Shown here one piece after another: positions 53,871-62,413 of a stretch of 64,000 nt of DNA. The stretch is from JAAXKN01 sp036261625 (GTDB taxonomy: Bacteria; Bacteroidota; Ignavibacteria; Ignavibacteriales; SURF-24), in assembly GCA_036261625.1 (NCBI GenBank), contig DATAKL010000057.1, forward strand, positions 124,001 to 188,000, in the 5' to 3' direction. Below the pieces are notes generated by a model, which did no database searches, was not told the origin of the DNA, and saw nothing but the letters and a program-made list of their open reading frames with translations. Every line of letters begins with the position of its first letter. The first letter of the stretch is position 1. Made by a program: the position numbers and the translations under genes.

Positions 53871-55898
53871 ATGTCCGATAAGGCAAAACAGCTCGATGAG
53901 CTTTGCATCAACACCATAAGATTTCTTGCCGTTGATGCCGTACAGAAAGCAAATTCCGGGCATCCGGGTATGCCTATGGGATGTGCACCAATTGCTTACA
54001 GGCTTTTTACAAAGTATATGCGCTATAACCCTCAGAACCCCAAGTGGTTTAACAGGGATAAGTTTATCCTTTCTGCAGGACACGGCAGCATGCTCCTCTA
54101 CAGCATGCTATATCTTACTGGATATGACCTTACAATGGATGACCTGAAAAATTTCCGCCAGTGGGAAAGCAAAACTCCCGGTCATCCCGAGGCAATCCTT
54201 ACTCCCGGCGTTGAAACTACTACCGGTCCCCTGGGACAGGGAATTACAAACGCAGTCGGTATGTCGGTAGCTCAGGACTTCCTGGCCGCTACGTTTAATA
54301 AAAGCGATATATCACTTCTGGACCATTACATATACGTCATCGCAAGCGACGGCGATATGATGGAAGGCATCTCTCATGAGGCATCTTCATTTGCAGGCCA
54401 CCAGAAGCTTGGAAAGCTTATTGTATTCTATGACGATAACAGTATAAGTATAGACGGAAGCACAAGCCTCGCATTCACAGAAGACGTAGGAAAACGCTAC
54501 GAGGCCTACGGCTGGCACGTTCAGCACCTGGATAATGTAAACGATCTGGATGCAATGGACCGTGTAATTGAAAATGCACAGAAGGAAAAGTCGAGGCCTT
54601 CATTCATCGTTACCAAAACCCATATAGGTTTCGGAAGCCCGAATAAGCAGGATACCTCCTCGGCACACGGCTCACCCCTGGGCGATGAGGAAGTAAAGCT
54701 TACGAAGAAAAATCTCGGCTGGCCTGAGGATAAAACTTTTTACGTTCCTGAAGAAGTATCAAAGTTCTTCTCGCAGTTTAAGGAAAAAGGACGCAGGCTA
54801 GAAGAAGAATGGAACCGTCAGTTTGAAAAATACTGCGAAGAATATCCCGAAGAAGGAAAACTCTTTGACCAGGTAATGCACGGAAACTTCGGCGACAAGT
54901 GGAAATCAAAGCTTCCTAAATTCGCAGTTGAGGAAAAAGGCATGGCAACACGCTCCTCCTCAGGAAAGGTCCTTAATGCAATTGCATCCTCCATCCCTAC
55001 ACTCATCGGAGGTTCGGCCGACCTGGCGCCATCAAACAATACGGAATTAAAAGGCTACCCGGCATTCTCCCCTGAACACCGCGAGGGGCGCAACTTCCAT
55101 TTCGGCGTCAGGGAACACGGTATGGCCGGAATGCTTAACGGCATGGCTATCTATGGCGGCGTAATCCCCTACGGCGGCACATTCCTCATATTCTCTGATT
55201 ACCTAAGGCCTGCAATACGCCTGGGCGCACTTTCAGGACTCAGGCCCATTTATATTTTTACACACGACTCGATAGGTCTTGGCGAGGACGGCCCGACACA
55301 CCAGGCGGTTGAACACCTGGCAGCCTTAAGGGCAATTCCTGAAGTCATCGTAATCCGTCCGGCAGATGCCAATGAGACGAGCTATGCATGGCAGGCGGCA
55401 ATTGAACATTCAAACAGCCCCGTGGCTCTCATTCTGACCAGGCAGAACGTTCCGATTATAGATCAGGATAAGTATCCCAGCGCTTCAGGGCTCCTTAAGG
55501 GCGCCTACATTCTGCGCGATACAAAGGGCACCCCCGACATGATCCTTATGGCCTCAGGTTCCGAAGTACAGCACATTTTAGCCGCGGCTGAAACGCTGGA
55601 AAAAGAAGGCATTAAAGCCAGATGCGTCAGCTTCCCGAGCTGGGAACTCTTCGATGTTCAGACGGATGACTATAAAAACTCGGTCCTTCTGCCCGAAGTA
55701 AAAGCTCGTCTTTCGGTTGAAGCCGGGGTTAAGATGGGATGGGAAAAATACGTGGGGCAAGAAGGCGAATCGATCAGCCTGGAACGCTTCGGCGCTTCGG
55801 CCCCGGGCGGTCTTTTAATGAAAAAATTCGGATTTACTGCCGAAAATGTGGTCTTAAAGGCAAAGGAAGTGCTGAAGAAAACAGGCAGTAAAAAATAA
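53871..55898 (+). CDS. tkt: Transketolase
   Basis: Thiamine-diphosphate enzyme of the pentose phosphate pathway that moves two-carbon units between sugar phosphates. 675 residues. Seen: SGHPGMPMGCAPIAY (near residue 26), the ThDP motif GDGDMMEGISHEASSFAGH-type block (SDGDMMEGISHEA then FYDDNSISIDG), HIGFGSPNKQ, and the pyrimidine domain with FGVREHGMAGMLNG and THDSIGLGEDGPTHQ. A clear hairpin terminator follows the gene. Confidence 0.96.
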   Translation: MSDKAKQLDELCINTIRFLAVDAVQKANSGHPGMPMGCAPIAYRLFTKYMRYNPQNPKWFNRDKFILSAGHGSMLLYSMLYLTGYDLTMDDLKNFRQWESKTPGHPEAILTPGVETTTGPLGQGITNAVGMSVAQDFLAATFNKSDISLLDHYIYVIASDGDMMEGISHEASSFAGHQKLGKLIVFYDDNSISIDGSTSLAFTEDVGKRYEAYGWHVQHLDNVNDLDAMDRVIENAQKEKSRPSFIVTKTHIGFGSPNKQDTSSAHGSPLGDEEVKLTKKNLGWPEDKTFYVPEEVSKFFSQFKEKGRRLEEEWNRQFEKYCEEYPEEGKLFDQVMHGNFGDKWKSKLPKFAVEEKGMATRSSSGKVLNAIASSIPTLIGGSADLAPSNNTELKGYPAFSPEHREGRNFHFGVREHGMAGMLNGMAIYGGVIPYGGTFLIFSDYLRPAIRLGALSGLRPIYIFTHDSIGLGEDGPTHQAVEHLAALRAIPEVIVIRPADANETSYAWQAAIEHSNSPVALILTRQNVPIIDQDKYPSASGLLKGAYILRDTKGTPDMILMASGSEVQHILAAAETLEKEGIKARCVSFPSWELFDVQTDDYKNSVLLPEVKARLSVEAGVKMGWEKYVGQEGESISLERFGASAPGGLLMKKFGFTAENVVLKAKEVLKKTGSKK

Positions 55899-55921
55899 AC
55901 GCTAAACAGTTAATTAGTTTA

Positions 55922-55952
55922 AAGGGGCATTCCGCCTTTCGGAATGCCCCTT
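55922..55952 (+). terminator. Terminator after transketolase
   Basis: A perfect 13-bp stem (55922-55934 with 55940-55952; AAGGGGCATTCCG arm) has a 5-base loop. The TT end continues into CATTATAG, so the T run is short, but the stem is strong. Confidence 0.75.
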
Positions 55953-55968
55953 CATTATAGGAGTTATT

Positions 55969-56613
55969 TTGGAGCATTTAAGATATTTTATTGATCTTTT
56001 CATCCATCTCGATAAACATCTGAACGGAATTATACTGGAATACGGACTCTGGACATACCTTCTACTGTTTCTTGTAATATTTGCTGAGACAGGTTTTGTA
56101 GTTACACCGTTTCTTCCCGGCGATTCACTCTTGTTTGCTGCCGGAGCCTTTGCTGCATTGGGATCTTTTAATCTTGCTCTGCTCTTCCTCATACTTGCCC
56201 TTGCGGCAATCCTGGGCGATACGGTAAACTACTGGATCGGAAACTATATAGGTCCCAAAATATTCTCCCAGGAGAAGGTGTGGTTTTTGAAGAAAGAGCA
56301 CCTTGAAAGGACTCATCAGTTTTATGAAAAGCACGGCGGAAAGACGATCATCATTGCCCGCTTTATCCCCATTATACGCACATTTGCGCCCTTTGTTGCC
56401 GGCATAGGGAGCATGTCCTACGGCCGCTTCATAAGCTACAACGTTTTCGGCGGCCTTCTGTGGGTTGTTCTCTTCCTGTTTGCAGGGTATTTTTTTGGCA
56501 ACCTTCCGTTTGTGAAAAATAACTTTTCTTTTGTTATCTTAGCAATCATTTTAATTTCTGTTTTGCCGGGTGTCGTTGAATACTTCAGGCAGAAGAGAAT
56601 GAAAAAGGCTTAA
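55969..56613 (+). CDS. DedA family membrane protein
   Basis: A 214-residue inner-membrane protein. ETGFVVTPFLPGDSLLFAAGAFAA near residue 44 and the block FYEKHGGKTIIIARFIPIIRTFAPFVAGIGSM with the conserved Arg-Phe-x-Pro-x-x-Arg are diagnostic. Family members flip undecaprenyl phosphate and phospholipids and affect envelope integrity and antimicrobial peptide resistance. The start is TTG after TAGGAG. Confidence 0.92.
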   Translation: MEHLRYFIDLFIHLDKHLNGIILEYGLWTYLLLFLVIFAETGFVVTPFLPGDSLLFAAGAFAALGSFNLALLFLILALAAILGDTVNYWIGNYIGPKIFSQEKVWFLKKEHLERTHQFYEKHGGKTIIIARFIPIIRTFAPFVAGIGSMSYGRFISYNVFGGLLWVVLFLFAGYFFGNLPFVKNNFSFVILAIILISVLPGVVEYFRQKRMKKA

Positions 56614-56626
56614 GGCAAAAAACTGA

Positions 56627-56660
56627 GGAAGAAAAAAGCCAATGTGCGCTTTTTCCTTCC
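56627..56660. terminator. Hairpin after the DedA gene
   Basis: A 13-bp stem with one mismatch (GGAAGAAAAAAGC with GCTTTTTCCTTCC) has an 8-base loop and its own T run in the right arm. It can act as a terminator for the DedA gene. Confidence 0.6.
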
Positions 56661-56730
56661 TGCTGCGGATTTACAGATGCTTGTTTTGTGCAGGATAAAA
56701 GTATCCTTTTAATTATAAGAGGGGACACAT

Positions 56731-57855
56731 ATGGGTAATGCTAAATCGGAACGTCTGCTTTCACTGGATGTTTTCAGGGGAATTACTATTGCGGGAATGA
56801 TACTTGTAAACACTCCCGGCACATGGGATCATGTTTATCCTGCACTGCAGCACGCCAAATGGAACGGAATAACGCCTACGGACCTGATATTCCCATTCTT
56901 CCTTTTTATTGTTGGGGTTGCAACAACTTTTTCTCTTTCCAAAAGAAAGCAAAGGGGCGACGACAAAAAAAAGCTCGTCCTTCAGATCATTAGACGCGCA
57001 GTAATAATATTCCTGCTGGGCATTTTTCTGGCCGCATTCCCTGACTTTAATTTTTCCACCGTCAGAATACCTGGGGTCCTGCAGAGAATTGCAGTTGTTT
57101 ATCTCATAACAAGCCTCCTTTACCTTAAGACAAACACCCGGAACTTAACCATAATCTCAGGCGTAATTTTGCTTCTTTACTGGGCAATTATGACGCTTAT
57201 TCCCGTGCCCGGCGTGGGCCATCCCAGTCTGGAGCCTTCCACAAATCTTGGCGCATGGCTCGACAGGACCGTCTTCGGGCCTCATATATGGTGGTACAGT
57301 AAGACGTGGGATCCGGAAGGTCTCCTAAGCACGCTTCCGGCAATTTCAACAGCAATATTCGGCATACTGACCGGAGAATGGTTAAGAAGAACCGACCTTG
57401 AAAATTCCACCAGGACCGTCTGGATGTTCTTCTGGGGAAACATCGGCCTCGTCGTTGGAACCATATGGGATATGTGGTTCCCGATAAATAAGAATCTCTG
57501 GACAAGCTCATATGTCGTTTTTACAGCCGGCATGGCCCTTCAGTTCTTTGGAATGTGCTACTGGCTCATTGACGTAAAAGGCTACACGAAATGGACGAAG
57601 CCTTTTCTGGTCTACGGAATGAATGCCATTGCGGCATATTTCCTTTCTGAAATTGTTGAGCGCGCATTGTATATTCCCAAGGTGATGGATGCCGCGGGAC
57701 ACATGATCGATCTGAGGGTTTACCTTTACAATGTCCTTTTTGCCTCCTGGCTTCCGGGCCTCAACGCCTCGCTTGCCTGGGCTTTGTCATATGTAATCAT
57801 TTTGTGCGGTTTTTTCTGGATCTTATATTCAAAAAAGATATTTATAAAAGTTTAA
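56731..57855 (+). CDS. HGSNAT-like (DUF5009/YeiB-type) membrane acyltransferase
   Basis: A 374-residue protein with about ten helices. LLSLDVFRGITIAGMILVNTPG at the N-terminus and WNGITPTDLIFPFFLFIVGVATTFS, with the following His/Asp positions, match the heparan-alpha-glucosaminide N-acetyltransferase family. Bacterial members (NagX-like) are thought to acetylate amino sugars across the membrane. No sugar-use genes are adjacent, so the acceptor is not known. Confidence 0.86.
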   Translation: MGNAKSERLLSLDVFRGITIAGMILVNTPGTWDHVYPALQHAKWNGITPTDLIFPFFLFIVGVATTFSLSKRKQRGDDKKKLVLQIIRRAVIIFLLGIFLAAFPDFNFSTVRIPGVLQRIAVVYLITSLLYLKTNTRNLTIISGVILLLYWAIMTLIPVPGVGHPSLEPSTNLGAWLDRTVFGPHIWWYSKTWDPEGLLSTLPAISTAIFGILTGEWLRRTDLENSTRTVWMFFWGNIGLVVGTIWDMWFPINKNLWTSSYVVFTAGMALQFFGMCYWLIDVKGYTKWTKPFLVYGMNAIAAYFLSEIVERALYIPKVMDAAGHMIDLRVYLYNVLFASWLPGLNASLAWALSYVIILCGFFWILYSKKIFIKV

Positions 57856-57894
57856 TTTAAGCGTTAATAAAATTGTTATCACTGGGGAGAATAA

Positions 57895-59718
57895 ATGCCT
57901 GTAATAAGAAAATTTAAGACCGTTCCGGAACTCTTTGTAATGCTGACAGAAGAGTATGCAAAGACGACAGATAAACCTCTTATGAAGCATAAGGTGGCCG
58001 GCCAGTACAAAGGGATCAGCTACACTGAATTCAGGGAAGAAACTGAAAACTTTGCAAACGGCCTGCTTACGCTTGGCCTTAAGCGTGAGGATAAAATTGC
58101 AATAATTTCAGAAAACCGTCCCGAATGGGTTTATTCAGATATGGCTGTACTTGCCCTTGGGGGAGTGGACGTGCCTTTATACCCGTCGCTTACGGCTGAC
58201 TCGGTTGAGTTTATTCTCAATAATTCCGAGTCTGTAGGTATCATTGTTTCAAATAAATTCCAGCTTAACAAGGTTCTTAAGATAAGAGCCAACTGCAAAA
58301 TGCTGAAGTTTATTATTGTCCTGAATGAAAAGGATGTTCCTTCGGGATCCACGGAGATTTTTTCATTCCGCGAAATCCAGGAAAGAGGCATTGTCCATAA
58401 GCAGCAGAACCCCTTTGTCTTTAAGGAAAATATCAAAGCCTGCAAGCCTGATGACATGTGCACAATAATTTACACTTCCGGCACAACAGGCATTCCAAAG
58501 GGTGTAATGCTTACGCACTGGAACATTGTATCGAATGTGCTTGCGGCAGCTGAAGCTATTCCTTTTACCCCGCAGGATGTGTTTCTCTCATTCCTGCCCC
58601 TGTGCCATATATTTGAAAGAATGGCAGGATATTATACAGCCTTTTCCTCGGGCGGACAGGTCTGCTACGCTGAGGGCATTGAAGCCGTAGCGCAGAACAT
58701 GGTTGAAGTAAAGCCCACAATTCTTACAACCGTTCCGCGACTTTTTGAAAGAATTTACGGCAAGATCAAAAAGAACGTGGAAAGCCAGTCAGAGAAAAAG
58801 CAGAAAATCTTCAACTGGGCAGTTGAAACCGGAAGGCTTTATGCTCAGGCTAAAAAAGCAGATAATGTTACCTTAAGCCTCCTTCTTAAGTATAAGGCGG
58901 CTGAAAAGCTGGTCTTAAATACAATCAGGGAGAAGACCGGGGGACACTTGCGGTTTTTTGTTTCCGGTGGAGCCGCCCTTCCCCGTGAACTGGGAGAGTT
59001 CTTCGAGGCTGTCGGAATTATTATAATTGAAGGCTACGGCCTGACAGAGTCATCCCCTGTAATTGCCGCAAACCGCCTGGACGACTATAAGTTCGGAAGC
59101 GTAGGGAAGCCATTCCCCGGAGTTGAGGTTAAAATTGCTTCCGACGGCGAAATACTGGCGCGCGGACCTAACATCATGCAGGGCTACTATAAGAACAAGA
59201 AGGAAACTGAAGCTGTCTTAAAAGACGGATGGCTCCATACGGGCGATATTGGTGTTTTTGATGCCGAAGGATTCCTTGTTATTACAGACAGGAAAAAGCA
59301 CCTCTTTAAGACCTCGGCCGGCAAGTACATTGCCCCCACACCGATTGAAAACTTATTTCTGGGGAGCAAGTACATCGATCAGTTTGTTCTCATTGGCGAC
59401 AGGCGCATGTTCTTAAGCGCTCTTATTGTACCCGACTTTGAAGCCATAAGGGAATATGCCGATTCGCACGGGATAGACTACACGACGAATGAGGAACTGG
59501 CAAACAGCAAGGAAATTTACAACATAATTGAAAAGGATCTGGAGCGCTTCCAGAAGCAGCTTGCAAATTACGAGAGGGTACGGAAGTTCGTCCTGTTGGA
59601 CAGGCCCTTCAGTCTGGAGTCGGGCGAGGTAACGCCGACCTTAAAGCTCAAGCGCAAGGTAATCGAAGAGCGTTACGGAAATCTTATAGACGAGATGTAT
59701 TCAAGCCTGGAAAAGTAA
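57895..59718 (+). CDS. Long-chain fatty acid-CoA ligase (AMP-binding)
   Basis: A 607-residue adenylate-forming enzyme. It contains the phosphate loop TIIYTSGTTGIPKGVMLTH (about residues 196-214), the GYGLTESSPVIAAN block, GDIGVFDAEGFLVITDRKKHLFKTSAGKYIAP with the hinge and catalytic region, and a C-terminal insert typical of long-chain (FadD15-like) ligases. Activates fatty acids for lipid synthesis or degradation. A palindrome (59727-59746) begins 8 bp after the stop. Confidence 0.93.
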   Translation: MPVIRKFKTVPELFVMLTEEYAKTTDKPLMKHKVAGQYKGISYTEFREETENFANGLLTLGLKREDKIAIISENRPEWVYSDMAVLALGGVDVPLYPSLTADSVEFILNNSESVGIIVSNKFQLNKVLKIRANCKMLKFIIVLNEKDVPSGSTEIFSFREIQERGIVHKQQNPFVFKENIKACKPDDMCTIIYTSGTTGIPKGVMLTHWNIVSNVLAAAEAIPFTPQDVFLSFLPLCHIFERMAGYYTAFSSGGQVCYAEGIEAVAQNMVEVKPTILTTVPRLFERIYGKIKKNVESQSEKKQKIFNWAVETGRLYAQAKKADNVTLSLLLKYKAAEKLVLNTIREKTGGHLRFFVSGGAALPRELGEFFEAVGIIIIEGYGLTESSPVIAANRLDDYKFGSVGKPFPGVEVKIASDGEILARGPNIMQGYYKNKKETEAVLKDGWLHTGDIGVFDAEGFLVITDRKKHLFKTSAGKYIAPTPIENLFLGSKYIDQFVLIGDRRMFLSALIVPDFEAIREYADSHGIDYTTNEELANSKEIYNIIEKDLERFQKQLANYERVRKFVLLDRPFSLESGEVTPTLKLKRKVIEERYGNLIDEMYSSLEK

Positions 59719-59721
59719 ATT

Positions 59722-59746
59722 AAGGTGCCGGGAACCACTTCCCGGC
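59722..59746. repeat. Hairpin, left copy of a 25-bp direct repeat
   Basis: GCCGGGAA-CCAC-TTCCCGGC forms an 8-bp perfect stem just after the acyl-CoA ligase gene. The 25 bases 59722-59746 recur exactly and in the same orientation at 60826-60850, so they bracket the Y1 transposase element. It may serve as a transcription end signal; there is no T run. Confidence 0.75.
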
Positions 59747-59807
59747 TCATTCCATGTATGTCTCTAAAAGTCAAAGAAAACAGTGCATCTTAAATTAGGC
59801 AATTGGC

Positions 59808-60694
59808 AAGCCCCGATGAGGGGCGACTTGTCAATAGCCCGGGGTGACAAACCCGCCTCTGGCGGGTGCCGGAACCCCCGGGTAAATGATTCCAACCAAT
59901 CCCCCGGAGCCCCGATGAGGGGCGATTTGTAAAGATGTCCCCAAAAGGCTCATTCTCTGAATAAATGATCCCCGGTTATTCCTCTTTTTTCTCCTCTTCC
60001 ATAATCCATCTGAAGAGATATTTACCTTCATATTCAACATCAAAATTCTTCAGGATCTTAATGTATTCTTCCTTGAAGGACTTATGTCTGTGGTGTTCTT
60101 CCTGATTCTGAATGTATGAGATGACCTGACTTACGTAGCTCCTGGAATATGAGAACACACCATATCCTTCCTGCCACTTAAAGCCTTTTGACCATCCTTT
60201 TCTTTCAATTAACTCTGTCGAATAGGCTTTTACCTCTTTAACCATCTCTGAAATCGAAGAGCTGGGTGTGTGAGAAATGAAGATATGTACATGGTCAGGC
60301 ATGGCTTTTATGGCAAGCATCTTATTTCCCTTCTTCTGTACAATTCCTGTCATATACTTCTGAAGTTCTTCTGAAAAAGAGGGCCTGATCATCTGTTCCC
60401 TGTGTTTTACTGCAAATACCAGGTGAAGATAGACCTGGTGAAATGTGTCGGATCTGTAGCGGATAGCTTCATCCATAACTTATCCCTCCTTTAAGTTGTA
60501 CTGGATAATATAATTTAGAACAAGGGATCATTGATATGAATAACATCACAAAATGGAATTCTATCCCTTACAAGTCGCCCCTCATCGGGGCTCTTTTAGG
60601 TGTGTGGGGGGATTCATGTCCCGGGGGTTCCGGCACCCGCCAGAGGCGGGTTTGTCACCCCGGGCTATAGACAATGCGCCCCTTGTCGGGGCTT
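59808..60694. mobile_element. Family A element with Y1 transposase between inverted arms
   Basis: An ~887-bp element. The left arm (59808-59931) and the right arm (60570-60694) are long inverted repeats of each other: both have AAGCCCCGA..GGGGCG at the outer end, then TATAGCCCGGGGTGACAAAC-like sequence, the hairpin ACCCGCC-TCTG-GGCGGGT region, CCGGAACCCCCGGG, and an inner GAGCCCCGATGAGGGGCGA(T/C)TTGT. A Y1 transposase lies between them on the minus strand. It sits between two convergent genes. The same arms with a 15-bp centre occur at 39928-40185. Downstream, 60695-60825 contains a decayed fragment (GGGGCTTAGTAA near 60771). Confidence 0.88.
59976..60476 (-). CDS. Y1 (HUH) transposase, IS200/RAYT type
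   Basis: A 166-residue single-strand DNA transposase. The metal-binding HUH motif is MPDHVHIFIS (His62, His64) and the catalytic Tyr is probably Tyr121 in SYIQNQEEHH. KWQEGYGVFSYSRSYVSQV before it is typical of this branch. AAAGGAGGG precedes the ATG. The frame is intact. Lying between long inverted arms rather than short subterminal hairpins makes a REP-associated (RAYT-like) role more likely than a classical IS200, but the two are close relatives. Confidence 0.92.
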   Translation of the reverse strand: MDEAIRYRSDTFHQVYLHLVFAVKHREQMIRPSFSEELQKYMTGIVQKKGNKMLAIKAMPDHVHIFISHTPSSSISEMVKEVKAYSTELIERKGWSKGFKWQEGYGVFSYSRSYVSQVISYIQNQEEHHRHKSFKEEYIKILKNFDVEYEGKYLFRWIMEEEKKEE

Positions 60695-60825
60695 AGTAAT
60701 ATTGAAAGTTTTAGATGCTCAGCTTTCATTGGCATTTTTAAATTATTAAGATGACATCAAAGCCTATAGTAGGGGCTTAGTAAGTACGTAATTTAGGATG
60801 GTTGTATTTCTGTGTGGAAATAATG

Positions 60826-60850
60826 AAGGTGCCGGGAACCACTTCCCGGC
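60826..60850. repeat. Hairpin, right copy of the 25-bp direct repeat
   Basis: Identical to 59722-59746 in the same orientation; here the stem extends to 10 bp (GTGCCGGGAA with TTCCCGGCAC). It lies 32 bp after the stop of the histidine kinase (minus strand). Confidence 0.75.
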
Positions 60851-60882
60851 ACACATTAAATGTTTAGGCGGATTGTAATAGA

Positions 60883-62115
60883 TTAGCAGAACACTACCGT
60901 AAAAACAGATCCTTCGTATTTACGGCTTTGGACCTGGATTTGGGCGTTGTTCAGCGAGGCATATTTTTCTACAAGGGCCAGACCAAGACCGTTGCCGTCA
61001 AACTGCCTGGTGTAGCCGGTCTTCTCCTGCGAAAACGGCTTGAATAGCTTCGGCAGGTATTCCTCTGAAATGCCTACGCCAGTATCCTTAACGTCAACAC
61101 AAACCCTCTTTTCGTCATCCCTGTATACTTTTACTTCAACCATCCCTTTTGATGTAAACTTAACGGCGTTTTCAACCAGATTTACAAATATCTGATTCAC
61201 CGTGTAAAGATCCCCCTTTATTAAGGCCGCATCTTCGCCATCGATGTAATTAAGCGACAGTCCCTTTTGTTTTGCAACCGAGTGAAAATCAAATATCAGG
61301 TTTTCAAGCACATCCCGGCTAAGATCAATTTCAACGGGATTTACCTTCAGGCTGCCGCTTTGTGCCTGCGACATGTCGAGCAGCAGGTCTATTGTTCTTA
61401 TCAGCCTGCGTGCCCCGTTATCTATCATTCTGAAGCCCGAGCGGAGATCTTCTGAGAGCTTATCGTGGAGCTCATCCTTCAAAAGAGATATAAAACTCAT
61501 CATTGTGTTTACAGGGGTGCGTATTTCATGCGAGATCTGCGCCAGGAATTCGGTCTTTAGACGCTCGGATTTTTCAGCCTCTTCCTTGGCCAGGCGCAGC
61601 TCTTCTTCCGAGGCCTTCCTTTGGGTTATATCCTCCTTGACACAAATAAAATGCGTGATCTCGCCTGATTCACTTAAGACCGGCGAGATACTGGACAAGT
61701 CCCAGAAAAGCTCCCCGTTTTTCTTCCTGTTATGAAATTCCCCGTGCCATTCCCTGCCTGAGCTAATTGTATTCCAGAGTTTTTGATATTCTGCAGCCGG
61801 GGTTTCTCCCGACTTAAGTATAGCCGGGGTTTTACCTTTTACTTCATCCAGTTCATAACCGGTTACGGCTGTAAACTTGGGGTTAACATACTCAATTGTT
61901 CCCTTGCTGTCTGTAATAATTATAAGGCTGGAACTCTGATTTACAGCCCTTCTGAATTTCCTCAGTTCATCTTTTGAATTATCAAATAAAAACCGGAGCT
62001 TTTCTGATTCCGGCAGTCTTTTTGGCGCCCTTACGGTTATCTTTTTCAAATATATGGAAGTAAAAGACTCGGCACACTCTGATTCAGCTAACTCATGCCC
62101 GTAAATTTTCTTCAT
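60883..62115 (-). CDS. PAS-domain sensor histidine kinase
   Basis: A 410-residue kinase without membrane helices. PAS/PAC domain about residues 50-167 (IIITDSKGTIEYVNPKFTAVTGY; ending in VKEDITQRK), a short coiled linker, the phosphoacceptor His196 in FLAQISHEIRTPVNTM, and an ATPase domain with the N box NLVENAVKFT, G1 DTGVGI, F box LFKPF and G2 GNGLGLALV. All catalytic boxes are present. It has no receiver domain and no response regulator gene lies beside it, so its partner is elsewhere. It senses a cytoplasmic signal. Confidence 0.92.
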   Translation of the reverse strand: MKKIYGHELAESECAESFTSIYLKKITVRAPKRLPESEKLRFLFDNSKDELRKFRRAVNQSSSLIIITDSKGTIEYVNPKFTAVTGYELDEVKGKTPAILKSGETPAAEYQKLWNTISSGREWHGEFHNRKKNGELFWDLSSISPVLSESGEITHFICVKEDITQRKASEEELRLAKEEAEKSERLKTEFLAQISHEIRTPVNTMMSFISLLKDELHDKLSEDLRSGFRMIDNGARRLIRTIDLLLDMSQAQSGSLKVNPVEIDLSRDVLENLIFDFHSVAKQKGLSLNYIDGEDAALIKGDLYTVNQIFVNLVENAVKFTSKGMVEVKVYRDDEKRVCVDVKDTGVGISEEYLPKLFKPFSQEKTGYTRQFDGNGLGLALVEKYASLNNAQIQVQSRKYEGSVFTVVFC

Positions 62116-62174
62116 GAACCCTCAATAAATCTTGAACCGGTCAAATTGAAGAATTTGCCCTGTTTATATTTTAC

Positions 62175-62220
62175 GAATAAACTTCTTTGGTGAATAAACT
62201 TCTTTGGTGAATAAACTTCT
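62175..62220. repeat. Three tandem copies of a 17-bp repeat upstream of the kinase gene
   Basis: GAATAAACTTCTTTGGT occurs twice in full (62175-62191, 62192-62208) and once cut short (62209-62220). It lies 60-105 bp upstream of the histidine kinase start, in the 298-bp gap between that gene and metG, which are divergent. It could be a set of regulator sites or a slippage product. The rest of the gap is AT-rich and contains no gene. Confidence 0.75.
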
Positions 62221-62413
62221 CTTTATAAAGCGTCGGAAAAATATGATCATCACCCCTAAGTGTCAATCCTATTTTTTAAGACTTGTACAAAAATTTTGAA
62301 AATATTTTTTTATGCATTCTTTATTCTTAAGAAATAATACAACTTTTGGGCGGAAAACCGATTTTTCATTAAATTTTACTTATATTTAGTGATACGTATA
62401 AAAAATTGTGGGA

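Noticed and set aside
59727..59746. Classical rho-independent terminator after the acyl-CoA ligase gene
   Set aside because: The stem is strong but no T run follows, and the identical copy at 60826-60850 points to a repeat; kept as a repeat instead.
59831..60043. Minus-strand open frame overlapping the left arm and the transposase end
   Set aside because: Composed of repeat-arm sequence and the shadow of the transposase gene; no family resemblance.
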